Below, in pieces: positions 25,395-35,700 of a stretch of DNA of 64,000 nucleotides. The stretch lies in NCBI GenBank assembly GCA_025558075.1, contig JAHLKF010000030.1, forward strand, positions 108,934 to 172,933, given 5' to 3'. The first letter of the stretch is position 1, and each line of letters starts with the position of its first letter. The notes below the pieces were generated by a model. The model saw nothing but the letters and a program-made list of their open reading frames with translations. It did no database searches and was not told the DNA's origin. This stretch comes from Gaertneriomyces semiglobifer (taxonomy: Eukaryota; Chytridiomycota; Chytridiomycetes; Spizellomycetales; Spizellomycetaceae). A program made the position numbers and the translations under genes.

Positions 25395-26335
25395 ATGCCG
25401 CCTGGTTCCAGAAATAGTCCCAGTCAATGCAGGTGGTTGCTCCCGCCCCGCTGCCCGCATCTTCCAGTTCCAGTTCTTCCCCAGACGCACCCGTGGCCTC
25501 CTCTAAGATCTAATTCTATCCATTGCGGCTTTGCCATCTTCTCTATCTTTTCTGCTGCATTTGCTGCTTGCTATCTCGTCCTCCCCAAAGCAGATGCCGC
25601 CTGGTTCCAGAAATAGTCCCAGTCAATGCAGGTGGTTGCATCCCGCCCCGCTGCCCGCATCTTCCAGTTCCAGTTCTTCCCCAGACGCACCCCCTGGGTT
25701 GTCATTGTCCTCTAAGATCTACATCTTGCGGCTTCTCTATTTTCTCTATTTTTTATTTTTTTTCTGCTGCTTTGCCGTCTTCTCTTCCAGAAAGCTAGAT
25801 GCCGCCTGGTTCCAGAAATAGTTCCAGTCAATGCAGGTGGTTGCATCCCGCCCCGCTGCCCGCATCTCCCAGTTCCAGTTCTTCCCCAGACGCACCCGTG
25901 GTCTGTCGTCCTCCACCAAGTGCAGTTCTAGTTTGCTCGTAGGCTTTTTCCTCTTTCAGAAAGCTAGATGCTGTCCGGTCAGAAACAGCACCAGTCAATG
26001 CAGGTGGTTGCATCCCGCCCCGCTGCCCGCATCTTCCGGTTCTATTTCGTTGCCAAACACATCCAGTTGGCGCAGTGCCCAGTATGAGAAAGGTGCTAAG
26101 TACACATCCGCACGCGGGTTGAATTGAATTGAACGGGTTGAATCAGCATCTACTCTGTGCAGCCGACGGAGTTGATCCTGTCACTATGAGTGAATCTTTC
26201 TCTTGTCCCCTACTGATGTGTTTTTCGCGGTGCAGGCCACTCTTCCAACAGATGCCGCATGGTTCCAAAAATAGTTCCAGTTAATGCAGGTGGTTGCATC
26301 CCGCCCCGCTGCCTGCATCTTCCAGTTCTATTCTT
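25395..26335 (+). repeat. Five degenerate tandem repeats of about 170-285 bp
   Basis: Units start near 25395, 25594, 25799, 25968 and 26252. Each opens with an ATGCCGC..GGTTCCA-type block, then CAGTCAATGCAGGTGGTTGC and a CCCGCCCCGCTGCC..CATCTTCC block. Later parts of the units diverge. Open frames across the array read the repeat in several frames without a convincing protein, so I treat it as decayed repetitive DNA. No gene is seen here. Confidence 0.7.
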
Positions 26336-26355
26336 CATTGTCTTCGACTTCGGCT

Positions 26356-26700
26356 TCAGGCTGCATGTGCGCACCGGAGAGCGTCCCCATCCACTCTGCT
26401 ACGACAGCCGCGTCCACGTACTGGACGGGGGTCTCTTCCTCTGAGGGAGGCCATCCTGAAGAGTTCTGCTTGGTTCGAAAAGGCTGTCCGCAATTCCCTT
26501 TCTAGGGTCTTCAGTCTGGGGCCTAACTGTACCCTCTTCACCTTCCCCCCAATGCGCCAGGTATCCGGGTTGAACCGGAAGAAAACGATCCGCTTTGTGC
26601 CTTGGGTTAGTAGGGCGGATTGTGCGTGGTTGAGCGCTTTCGCCCACTCGCATGAGGTGCCATATCCATCATGACAATGCTCGTCGGTTTCAATGATGGC
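26356..26700 (-). pseudogene. Exon-like remnant of a PD-(D/E)XK-type nuclease
   Basis: A 115-codon open frame on the minus strand starts right after a TTTTTTAG acceptor-like sequence at 26701-26708 and ends at a TGA. It contains IIETDEHCHDGYG, SCEWAK and then IVFFRFNPDTW. This pattern is one I associate with restriction-endonuclease-fold proteins of large DNA viruses and fungal genomes. No upstream exon can be read to the right in 26709-27150, so it appears to be a fragment. The family assignment is from memory of the motif pattern. Confidence 0.45.
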
Positions 26701-26708
26701 CTAAAAAA

Positions 26709-27415
26709 TACACATATATCAGTCAAAAAAATGGCATGAAGAGACGACTTCAGTGGCATAATTATCATCATGTCGCCCCTGTTGTAAAGGGGTCCCGGTG
26801 ACATACACGTCATAGGGATACCCTAACCAGGGCGCGTGCTATGACATGGGTTCTTATCCATATCAGCGCATACACGTGCGTCATGTGCCCATGAGCACGT
26901 GACCATGTGACTGGGTGCCCTAACACTCAACACGTGACCTTTTCCGTCGGGTGGTTCTCTTATGCCGGGCATTCAACTGTACTCTTAGAACCTTAGACTT
27001 GAATACACAAAAGCTTATTAGAAGGACCAAAGCCTCAGCAGGATCCTCTGCAACAGGTTATGAGCCCCTGGCATCGATAGCTGTTACCTGCTTATGCTCT
27101 GCTCCTCAGTCTCCGGGTGGATCTGCCCGTTATTGACAGTTTCCGCCTGCACCGTTGATCCCCCTGCCAGCGATTAACGACGCCCGACACTTGTTGATCC
27201 CCCTGCCTGCGATTAACAACAACTGCTATTGAACACCCTGCCTGTGTTCAACTGCTTACACCCCCGGACCGTTAATCCCCCTGCCAGTGATTAACGACGC
27301 CTGCCATTGATCCCTCTGCCTGCGATCAACGACAACTGCTTATTGAACACCCTGCCTGTGTTCAACGACAACTGACCCTTATTGCACCTTGCCTGTGCAT
27401 AACACTTTTTTTTAG
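26709..27415 (+). other. Probable 5' region (LTR and leader) of a Ty3/gypsy-like retroelement
   Basis: About 700 bp directly upstream of the gag gene. From 27150 it is built of repeated motifs: CCCCCTGCC(A/T)G(C/T)GATTAAC and GAACACCCTGCCTGTGTTCAAC, each several times, some forming small inverted pairs (GTTGAAC/GAACAC-type). A TGTTGTAAAGGGGTC sequence near 26778 could be an LTR start. I found no matching 3' copy, so LTR borders are unresolved. No other gene is seen. Confidence 0.4.
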
Positions 27416-28492
27416 ATGGCCCGCTCGACCTGCAGTGCCAAGGAGGAATTCTCGGCCCCCGACAACCCTCCGTCACTGTTCGCTGAACGACTGTTAACCG
27501 ACACGCTTCAGAAAATCACCCCGTTCGACGGCAATCCCCAGGATGCCGCCCCTCGACTGTTGTCATTCATCCGCTCTATCACCATGATTCACACCTTACG
27601 CCCCGATCTCACTGAGGAGGACCTTTTCTTAGTCGCCACCTGCAACCTTCGTGATTATGCTCTTACATGGCTCGAAAACTGGAACCTCTCCGCTGGAAAA
27701 GGTGATTCTATTTCTCAGTGGACTCCTCTCCGTCGTGTGCTCCATCAACGCTTCATTCCCGCTGCTTATCTGGACTCTCAATGCCTTGCTCTGCGAAACC
27801 TCACTCAAACCGGCACCTTCGGCGAATACAACTCCGCTTTCGAGAAAATTCGCTTAACCCTGCCGAACATGGACTCTGACGACGTTTGCCTTACTTACAT
27901 TTGCGGTCTCAAACCCTTGGTTCATGACCGCATTCGCAATCGAGTTGCCGCTGACACCCAGACCCTTGACGCCTTACAAATTGCCGCCCTGGACTTGGAT
28001 GCCTCTGTGTACACGAAACCTCGAACTCCCGGCACTCCTGAAGCTTTTGCCGCTGCCGCCGCCACGCGCCGCCGCCGCCCCACGCCGGCGGCCCGTCCCT
28101 GTGACGTCTGCAACCAAGGTACCCACTACATTTGTGACTGTCCCCTTGTCATTGACACCAAGAAACGCGCTCAGTCCGGCCCGGCCGCACATGCCGCTGA
28201 ACTTGACCATGACGACGCCGACCTCTCTGATTCGCCCGATCCCGCGGATGACACTGACTCCGATCCCGAGGCCTTCCTTGTGTTATCGACTGACCATGAT
28301 GCGCCGCACTCCATTGCTCTCGACTCGGGCGCCACGCATAGCATCATTCGCGACCGCGTTCTCTTGACGGAATTTCAAGCTTTTCCCTCGGCCCGACAAA
28401 TTTCCGGCATCGGCACAAGAGAAGGGGGTATGATAGTTTGTAACACCTTTTTCGGTATCGATAACGCAAAAGTGGGCGCGGCAGCGGAGTAA
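27416..28492 (+). pseudogene. Gag-protease fragment of a Ty3/gypsy-like retrotransposon, fused to repeat X
   Basis: The open frame starts with the ATG at 27416. The first ~220 residues look like a retrotransposon Gag (a WLENWNLS..FIPAAYLDSQCLALRNL block). A CCHC zinc knuckle follows (CDVCNQGTHYICDC, about residue 225), then a pepsin-type protease start, IALDSGATHSII (about 300). At about 28417 the frame passes directly into terminal repeat X, which supplies the last ~25 residues and the stop. Reverse transcriptase, RNase H and integrase are missing, so the copy is truncated. Confidence 0.8.
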
Positions 28493-28680
28493 ATTTCAAT
28501 AGATTTCAATGGATTGCGATATATTTCATATGACGCGCGTCTTATTATGAAACAAACGGAAAGAATCGGAAATGTATGAAAGATTCGTGAAAGAAATAAA
28601 GTTTGCATTGACGCGGGACCCACGGGGCCGGGAGAAGGTGACACCGAGTGAGCGGGCGTGACTCAGTTGAACACTACATA
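28417..28680 (+). repeat. Terminal repeat X, copy 1 (diverged)
   Basis: It begins with the purine-rich AAGAGAAGGGGG, followed by a TGATAGTTTGTAACACC block shared with the copies at 28811 and 36265. The first ~80 bp are nearly identical to the other copies. The rest keeps the pattern of short AT-rich repeats and GAAATGTATGAAAG but is diverged. It ends where the tRNA gene begins. Interpretation as a solo end of element E1, or an LTR-like unit, is inference. Confidence 0.75.
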
Positions 28681-28752
28681 TCCCAGATCGTATAGTGGTT
28701 AGTATCTCTTCTTGTCGCGGGGAAGGCCTGGGTTCGATTCCCAGTCTGGGAG
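28681..28752 (+). tRNA. tRNA-Asp (GTC)
   Basis: A full cloverleaf can be folded: acceptor TCCCAGA with TCTGGGA, D arm around GTATAGTGGTTAGTAT, anticodon stem closed by TCTTC with GGGGA (two G-T pairs), loop TTGTCGC with anticodon GTC, and T arm CTGGG-TTCGATT-CCCAG. The discriminator base is G, as expected for tRNA-Asp. No intron. It lies between two copies of repeat X. Confidence 0.9.
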
Positions 28753-28810
28753 CTCCATCTGTTCTTCCATGTGGCATTATTGTGGAAAGGCACCATCGAG
28801 ACGAAGGTGC

Positions 28811-29150
28811 GAGAGAAGGGGGCATGATAGTTTGTAACACCTTTTTCGGTATCGATAACGCAAAAGTGGGCGCGGCAGCGGAGTAAATTTCGGATAAATT
28901 TCATAGATTTCGGATAAATTGCATAGATTTCGGGAAAATCGCGTTTTATTATGAAATGAATGGAAACAATGGAAATGTATGAAAGTTTCGTGAAAGAAAT
29001 AGAGTTTGGATTGTGCGTGCGACCCAGGGATCGGAAGAGAGTGACTCATAGTACGCCACACAGCCACAAAGAGTTTCGGACACTCTGGTGTCGTATATGG
29101 AAACTCATAGAAGGTTTTGGAATATTTTGAGAGGGTGTTACCTGACAGAG
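28811..29150 (+). repeat. Terminal repeat X, copy 2
   Basis: About 340 bp, starting GAGAGAAGGGGGCATGATAG. It includes three ~20-bp tandem units of the ATTTCGGATAAATT type (about 28886-28940) and a GTGACTCATAG block. No gene is seen. It precedes the left-most gene of unit 1. Confidence 0.85.
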
Positions 29151-29202
29151 TCATTTATTAAATAGTCAGGTTGTACGTTGACAAACATTCTTCAACAAAG
29201 CT

Positions 29203-29679
29203 CTACCAGACCATCTCCGCAGACAACATTTCACCATAGAAAGAACGAAGATTGTCATGACCAAAGTCCATGATGATGGTACCAAAGAGGGACGCACATA
29301 TTGCACAAAATAGCAAATGGACTTGAGGTTGATATTGCAAGTGTCCGGAAGGTACACCAGGCTTGAAGTAATGTTCCACATCGTAGAGGAATTTTGGCTT
29401 ATCAGAACCTTCGAGAATCACATAGGTTTGATAGCGACGACGCCGAAGACACGAGCCTCTTAACTTGGTGACATATGTTCGTTCATCGAGAACAGGACCT
29501 AACAAGCTTCCCATGGGACCAATGCGTTGAGCAAGACGGGTTCGAAAATGAGTGCGTAAACGTTGTGGAGTAAAAAGCTTCTCGAAGGTCCGAATACGAT
29601 CATACATATGGTCTTTGGCGCAGATCCCGAAAATGAGTTTTCGAAGCTCCACAGGAAGATCGTCAAAGGTCGCTGGCAT
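29203..29679 (-). pseudogene. F-box-like protein, unit 1 copy, truncated by a stop
   Basis: The 158-aa frame starts with an F-box-like DDLPVELRKLIFGI helix region; the rest is unrecognised. Compared with the unit 2 copy (36611-37132), a CAG-to-TAG change near the end removes the last ~15 residues, which can still be read after the stop. The promoter is shared with the divergent gene at 29759. The F-box reading is based only on the N-terminal motif. Confidence 0.55.
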
Positions 29680-29712
29680 GGCAGGTTGAGGAGATTGCTA
29701 TTATGAGGTGCA

Positions 29713-29720
29713 TATAAAAA
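29713..29720 (+). promoter_or_regulatory. TATA box of the 400-aa gene, unit 1
   Basis: TATAAAAA lies 39 bp before the ATG at 29759, in the short gap between two divergent genes. It is conserved at 37166-37173 in unit 2. Confidence 0.6.
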
Positions 29721-29758
29721 GAGTAGAGTTTGTGAAATGGAAAAACCAACATGTAACA

Positions 29759-30961
29759 ATGACTGTCGAAGAAAACGTACAAGTACTACACGGTCGTCAT
29801 GGACGGATATTCAAGATTGAAAATGTCACAAACGACGGCCGCTTTGAGATGCAAATGTTTACCGGCATCCATTGGAGTGAAGATACGTTGGACGACGTTA
29901 AAGTTCAAAAGGTTCTTACCCAACGATTACCACCAGAGCTGAGGGAACGTGTTCGGCAATACACTGTGTTGACAATGTTGAAAGGACATGCGATTGCAGA
30001 GGCTGCTAGACTGGTAGCCATCAGCCAACCGTTGTTAAGATGGTTTTTTCGACGGTTCGTCAGGGGTCTTCACACCGTGGATAAAGTCTCTACATTCACC
30101 ATGATTCACCAAACGTTGCGAACATTCAACATCTTACACCTTGTCGCCGGAGCCGCTTTTGAAATTACTCGTGAAGAACGAAATTTCGTCGACGACATCT
30201 TTGATACGACACTGCAGTACTGTGTTTATCAGTTTCGGAATAATGCTGATTACTCCCCCTGTAACATTCTTTGCAATTACTATGATCAGGATCTTTCATT
30301 ACACATTGCAGAACGCACTGTACAACATGTTACATCGACTCTGGAAGAAGGTAGCGGCATTGACTCGGAATCGATTCATTTGCAAGATTCGACATGGTCG
30401 GAAGATGCACCATCAACGATGCAAGAAGAGGAAGACGACGAGGATGACGATGAGTTTATTTTGGACGAATCGGGCGATGATCGTACATTGATGCACCGCC
30501 CCTTTGTTCCTTTACGTATCCAAGCATTTGTGAGACACAGAAGCATGCGACAGATGATGATTCGAGTGCGGGAACGTCCTACAGGTTATGGTGCGGCAGG
30601 CCCCATGCGTTTTAAATCCTTGGGATGGGGCGCGGGTTCCATTGGCACTACCGTATTGTACGAACGTTCCTACGGGCCGAATCAACCCCACATCGACGCG
30701 ACCTCATCTCATGTGACAATGGAACCAGTCAAGCACCTAATGCATCCGTGTATTGTCATCGGGTTTCAGCAACGTATACCTTACAAGTATGGCGAAAACT
30801 GGATCGAATGGTGCCGCTTCGCTGAACTTGTCAAACTCAGCTGTGATGACGCTGAACTGTTTTTACTCTACAATGAGGATTCAGTGTTTGAATCAACGTT
30901 GACAGGGTTGCTTCCCATTCATCGTCAAAATGTTTTGCTTCATGTGGGTATAGATGAATAA
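29759..30961 (+). CDS. E1 protein of unknown function (400 aa), unit 1
   Basis: Not recognised. The first ATG of the open frame is at 29759, behind a TATA box. The N-terminal ~180 residues look helical and basic (LPPELRERV, RWFFRRFVRGL). A Glu/Asp-rich stretch lies at about residues 222-245 (QEEEDDEDDDEF). The C-terminal ~150 residues are richer in beta-type segments and aromatic residues. It is intact in both units with only a few amino-acid changes, which suggests it was functional recently. It converges with the Lys-rich gene, with 17 bp between the stops. A virion or DNA-handling role is possible but unsupported. Confidence 0.75.
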   Translation: MTVEENVQVLHGRHGRIFKIENVTNDGRFEMQMFTGIHWSEDTLDDVKVQKVLTQRLPPELRERVRQYTVLTMLKGHAIAEAARLVAISQPLLRWFFRRFVRGLHTVDKVSTFTMIHQTLRTFNILHLVAGAAFEITREERNFVDDIFDTTLQYCVYQFRNNADYSPCNILCNYYDQDLSLHIAERTVQHVTSTLEEGSGIDSESIHLQDSTWSEDAPSTMQEEEDDEDDDEFILDESGDDRTLMHRPFVPLRIQAFVRHRSMRQMMIRVRERPTGYGAAGPMRFKSLGWGAGSIGTTVLYERSYGPNQPHIDATSSHVTMEPVKHLMHPCIVIGFQQRIPYKYGENWIEWCRFAELVKLSCDDAELFLLYNEDSVFESTLTGLLPIHRQNVLLHVGIDE

Positions 30962-30978
30962 AGGACGCACATATATTG

Positions 30979-31686
30979 TTAACCAAAAATCATCGAATAC
31001 ATGGATGCGACATGGTTATCTACAGCTCCACGCACACGTTCACGAGTGTACCCATCATGCCATCTTTGTTCAACCTCATGGTTTGCCAACTCTTTCAGTT
31101 CCTTCTTGGTCATCTTGGCACCTTTTTGCTCTTCTTGCTCCTTCACAATGGAGGTGACAAACTTGGTGAACCAGGTTGGGGGCTTGTCCTCTGAAGGATC
31201 CAAATTAGGTTCACTCTTTGGTTTGCGGACACGTTTTGGTTTACTAACACCGTTGCTCACGGTCTCTGTCGGGGGAGACAACACTTGGTCCGAACGTCCT
31301 TCGGTTTCGGTTTCGGAACGAGGGTCCGACTTGGTGTCACTGTTTTCGTTTTTGGTGACGGTTTCTTGCTTCCGTTTGCGGGCTTCACGGCGTTTCGCGT
31401 TCGCGGCTTCCTTTCTAGCCTTGGCAGCATTAGCAGCTTCTTCTTCGGCTTTTACTTTTAAAAGTTCTTCCTCACGACGTTTTTGTTCTTCGGCTAGTTT
31501 CTCTTGGCGGCGTTTCTCGCGAGCTTCCTTCATCTTTTGTTTTTGTTCCTCTGAAAGAGTCCGCTTAGGTTTCGTTTCAACTGACGCTGATGATGTCTCA
31601 TCCAGTTTCGTAGGTGGGCCCATCGACTGGGCCGAAGCGACATACAAGGATGGGGAAGTCTTGGTAGGTGCAGCTGACTTTGGCAT
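30979..31686 (-). CDS. Lys/Glu-rich coiled-coil protein of E1 (235 aa), unit 1
   Basis: The ATG at 31686 is the first in frame. After a Ser/Thr-rich start, residues about 45-125 form one long charged helix (LSEEQKQKMKEAREKRRQEK and on). A basic disordered part and a C-terminal helix follow, ending in MIFG. E2 has a protein of similar design (57387-57875) ending near VIFG. That suggests a conserved accessory or virion-associated role, but no family is known to me. Next to it on the same strand is the 215-aa gene. Confidence 0.75.
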   Translation of the reverse strand: MPKSAAPTKTSPSLYVASAQSMGPPTKLDETSSASVETKPKRTLSEEQKQKMKEAREKRRQEKLAEEQKRREEELLKVKAEEEAANAAKARKEAANAKRREARKRKQETVTKNENSDTKSDPRSETETEGRSDQVLSPPTETVSNGVSKPKRVRKPKSEPNLDPSEDKPPTWFTKFVTSIVKEQEEQKGAKMTKKELKELANHEVEQRWHDGYTRERVRGAVDNHVASMYSMIFG

Positions 31687-31814
31687 GGTGGAGCGGCGTC
31701 TACACAAAAAGAATGAATAATCAAGTGTGCACAAGAAGAAAAAAGAAAACGAGGTATCTATTGCGTCGGACGGTCGTGTGAGGGTGTAAGGTACAGTATG
31801 AGGTGCACACTATC

Positions 31815-32462
31815 TCATAATCCTTTCATTTCATCAAGGAGCGACCCAACAGACCCCGCCGCAGCATGAGGGATCACCACTCCACCAGATGAAGCCCTGC
31901 TACTCGACGCTCGACGTTCCGTCACACTGGTTCCCTGTGATGGTGGACCGTGATGACGCCCTGTGGGGCCAACCAAACGGGTCGTTCGGTATTTCATCCA
32001 CTTGTCACTAGGAGAGGAGGTCTTCAAGTTAAGCACACCACCTTTCATTATTTTACCTGTGCGGTACTCGATACCCTCCATAGGATCGTCTTGATAGGTA
32101 ACCTTGCGAATTTGATCAACGTTACCACCGCAAAATGCGTTTGGAGGACCTTCCGAACGTCCAGCAATGACAGGTGTCGTTCCATGTGGGGGTTGTCGGA
32201 GTCTCACAGATGCAGGAGTACGTTTCATGGCTGAATCGGTTTGAGCGGCCAACGTATGAAATCTTCCAAAAGGGTAAGGGGCTTGTAACACCGCCTTGAC
32301 ATCGGATTTCCGGAAGTCTTGATAAATGGTTTTTGCAATGGTAGTACGGGTACGATGTTCTCGCCAGTTGGCAACGGGAAAGTAACGGGTTCCGCAACTT
32401 CCAACATTCACACGTTCTATCGGTCTGCGTGGTGCGTACACGGTAACGTTATCGATGCCCAT
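31815..32462 (-). CDS. E1 protein of unknown function (215 aa), unit 1
   Basis: Not recognised. The ATG at 32462 is followed by a compact N-terminal region (YFPVANWREHRT..TIYQDFRKSDVKAVLQAPYPFG) and a C-terminal Ser/Arg/Gly-rich part (about residues 150-215) that looks disordered. It is intact in both units. It lies 12 bp from the end of the small membrane-protein gene in a run of minus-strand genes downstream of the polymerase. Confidence 0.7.
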   Translation of the reverse strand: MGIDNVTVYAPRRPIERVNVGSCGTRYFPVANWREHRTRTTIAKTIYQDFRKSDVKAVLQAPYPFGRFHTLAAQTDSAMKRTPASVRLRQPPHGTTPVIAGRSEGPPNAFCGGNVDQIRKVTYQDDPMEGIEYRTGKIMKGGVLNLKTSSPSDKWMKYRTTRLVGPTGRHHGPPSQGTSVTERRASSSRASSGGVVIPHAAAGSVGSLLDEMKGL

Positions 32463-32474
32463 GACAGTGTCACG

Positions 32475-32744
32475 TTACTGTGTCCGGTCGCGCGGCGGAG
32501 AATCGTCTGGAACCCGTTGGTCAATCGGGGGTGCCGTGGAACCACGCCGGCTCACAGCCTCAACAAGTGTTGTGGTGGTCGCTTTTGTTCCCTTGAAAAG
32601 AGCACCTGTGACACTAGCAGTGCGGTTCGGTGCTTTGATTCCCAAAGCTTCTGATACTCCAAGAAGAACACCCAAAACAACGGTCACAATGGTAAGCCAA
32701 TCCGGTGCTTTGCAGGTCGTGGCAGGGTCACCGGAAACGTCCAT
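32475..32744 (-). CDS. Small single-pass membrane protein of E1 (89 aa), unit 1
   Basis: The first ATG is at 32744. A hydrophobic segment, WLTIVTVVLGVLLGVSEALG, lies at about residues 16-35. A Thr/Arg-rich tail follows. It is present and intact in both units. Short single-span proteins are common in small DNA viruses and their relatives. No specific family is seen. Confidence 0.6.
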   Translation of the reverse strand: MDVSGDPATTCKAPDWLTIVTVVLGVLLGVSEALGIKAPNRTASVTGALFKGTKATTTTLVEAVSRRGSTAPPIDQRVPDDSPPRDRTQ

Positions 32745-32786
32745 AGTAGATGTCACGTCATTTGTCAATGTAAATGCGCATATTAT

Positions 32787-35700
32787 TTAACACATATCCT
32801 CTAAAATACCGTGTCCAAAAGGCCACAATTGTTTCGTTTCTTTATCGTACACACCCTTCAACTTGTCTTGATCAAACGTGATCTTTTTGAAAAAACGCCG
32901 ACTCGTCATATCACGACCCATATGATATGTAAAGGTGAATTGTGGCACATCAACGGTTCTATCGGACAAGAGAATCTCCAAGGCGGTGTTGAAATTGAGG
33001 ATTTTGTTGTGAGCCACTTTGAGGGAGACGCCTTTACATTTGAAGGTAGTGTAGCCGTCGTTGCCACGTAACCCATACGTCTTGGGTCCCAAACCGACAA
33101 ACTCACGAATCCCCTTATGTTTCTTTTCAAACTTGTCCACTTCCCAGTCTCCCCAGATATCACCTGCTGGTACAAAATCCTTAGGCATATCGGGTGTCTT
33201 TACATAAATGATACTGTCAGTGTCATGCATAAGAACGTTGGTATCGAGCTTGAGCATTTGCTCTAACAGTAGGAGGCGTCCGTACGCTGGAACAAAGATG
33301 GCCGCTGGTATGTAACCCTTATGGAGATCAGGCCGGCTTTTTTCCGATTGTGCTTGTATCGGAACAACGTGTACTCGTCCAAAGCATCATAAGAGCTGAC
33401 ACGGTTCGTATCGTCAGTCACCGTCTGTAAGAAGCTTGACACATCTTCATCATCTTCTTCATGAACAATGATGCTCTGTTGATGGTCTACAGTCTCAGCA
33501 TGCTTTCCCCAAGCACTGTTGAAAAGAATTTTGAATGTCTGTTTGACAGCTGGCATGTTTCGGAACTTGGTGGGGTCAATGTCCATTCCGAACCTTTCTA
33601 GGTACTCCTGTTTGAGTCTCTGACCTTCTTCTTCAGACCGAAGCTCCCCACTGTTGTACAGTTTGAGTTTGTATAATTCGTGCAACAAACCCGACCATTT
33701 AGATGGTGCGCGCTTGTACTCGTGAAGGCGATAGACTCGAGAGATCTTGTATCCACAGGTGACCGCTTTTTGTAACTCGACCGAAGTGAAAACACCCTTG
33801 TTCAAAGGTTCCAAGGTCGCCAAACACTTGTTTTGTGTATGATCAAAGTGGACAAGGACAGGGTGGTACAAATCTCTTGGAGGTGTCACATCGCAACAGA
33901 TGATCCCAAAAAAGGTTTCTAGGTATTGAGGTGTGGGTTGTTCAGTGTGTTCAACAACATGGATGCGTCGATTACAAGTGCGTCTCCTCTCTTCAATATG
34001 ACACCTGCATCCGTCTAACGGTCGATTGAAATGTTTGTAACACGGATAGAAAGCGTCATCGTATATATGTATGATAGGCGGCCCCACCGGATAATCGTTG
34101 ACCACTTGGACAAATGGATACATCGACACCACATCAATGTAGGAGATGTGCTCTCCACGTTCCCAGTCAGCATCAGAAACACGATGGTGAAACTTTCGAA
34201 TGTCCGTTCGGCCACCGCGGAGCGCAGCACAATCAAAGTAATATTCTTCAGCTTCCAAGGCGCACCAGTTGTCGTATGCTGATTGAGCCACACTGTCAGG
34301 ATCGTCCAGGTCGAGCTCCATCATCTTGCTGTTGTAACGTAAAAACAGATTGTGGACATAACCTGCTGAGGTTGGGTGCAACCATCGGGAGATAGCAAGG
34401 TCTTCATCGAACGCTGCCAGGTTTTCAGTACAAAGATCGTGGTATTTTCGAGCAATCTGAACCAAGACCTCCACGTCCTGTTTACAATACTTGACTATTT
34501 CATGGCGAAAGTTCCAATCGTTGCGCCCCACCCAAGTAGCGTACCAGTCGTTGAATTCCTGTAACTCGGCGGCGTCGCGACAACTGAAACTCAGGTCAAA
34601 GAAGCTCTTGTCCGGAATAGGTCCCACATAATGTTGATTTTCGGATGTGTTAAACAGATGAGGGAAATGGCCCTTGTCAACATCCGCATTATTAGGAAAG
34701 AAATCATTTGCCAGATCCTTCAAACGACCTTTCAAATGGAGCATGGTATCCAGAAAGATCGTATTCCCAACTTGGAGACGCATGAACTTTCCGCCGCGCA
34801 AGATCGGTTTGATACTGGTGGCTAAGCCGGTCATCTTGATTAAAGTGTTGAACAATAACCGTGAGTCGTATCCGCTAGCATTGTGTGCAAGACAAACGTT
34901 TTTACCGTCGTTGTGTTGAAGCATGAAATGAATAAACTCCTCTAGAGAATCCACAACACAGGTGTCGCCAACATGGTCGAAAAGGTTCCGGTAACAGACA
35001 AGATTGGGCACTTGAGTTTGTTCCGTTACGGTGTATGTTCTAACTTTACCCGTCTCTTGATCCAAGACAAAGTTCCCACCCTCATCCGATATGAAATGGA
35101 GAGACTCCGTATCCGGCACAGGTACTAGACAACTCTCAATGTCGTATGCCCAAACCATGTACTGGTCCTTTTCACCCTGCTCACCGTGGGACAGAAAAGT
35201 AGGTTTGTGTTGGGTAAAATCCTTCCATATGGTACATCGGTGCGATCGTAGTTCTGTAAACTTAATGTCCAGATAGCAAAATTTGCACTTCATCACGTTA
35301 CATACATGGCGATGTTTTGGTGAATAAGAGATGCCGCACAAATCACATGTTTTGTTTTCCACAAAACGTGCCATCTTACGAACTTGGGGCTCTCCAGTCT
35401 CGTCGCAACAGGAATGTCCAGCAGATATGTAGAAGGTGCTGGAACATCGACTGCACCAGTTCCAGTTCTGAGCTCGTCGCATATGACTGATAAAGGCGGG
35501 AGGCGCATCCACAGAAACATAGTGACATTTGACTTCATCCAAGTGAACATACACAATACGGTTGGATAAGGCGTCATAATCATAATCTACCCCTGACCCA
35601 TCGTGCATTGCCATGGACTTGAGCGTGGGGATAATCAACACGATACGATAGGCAGAATAGTCAGGGTGTTTGACAAAATCCTCCAACTGGGCAATGGTCA

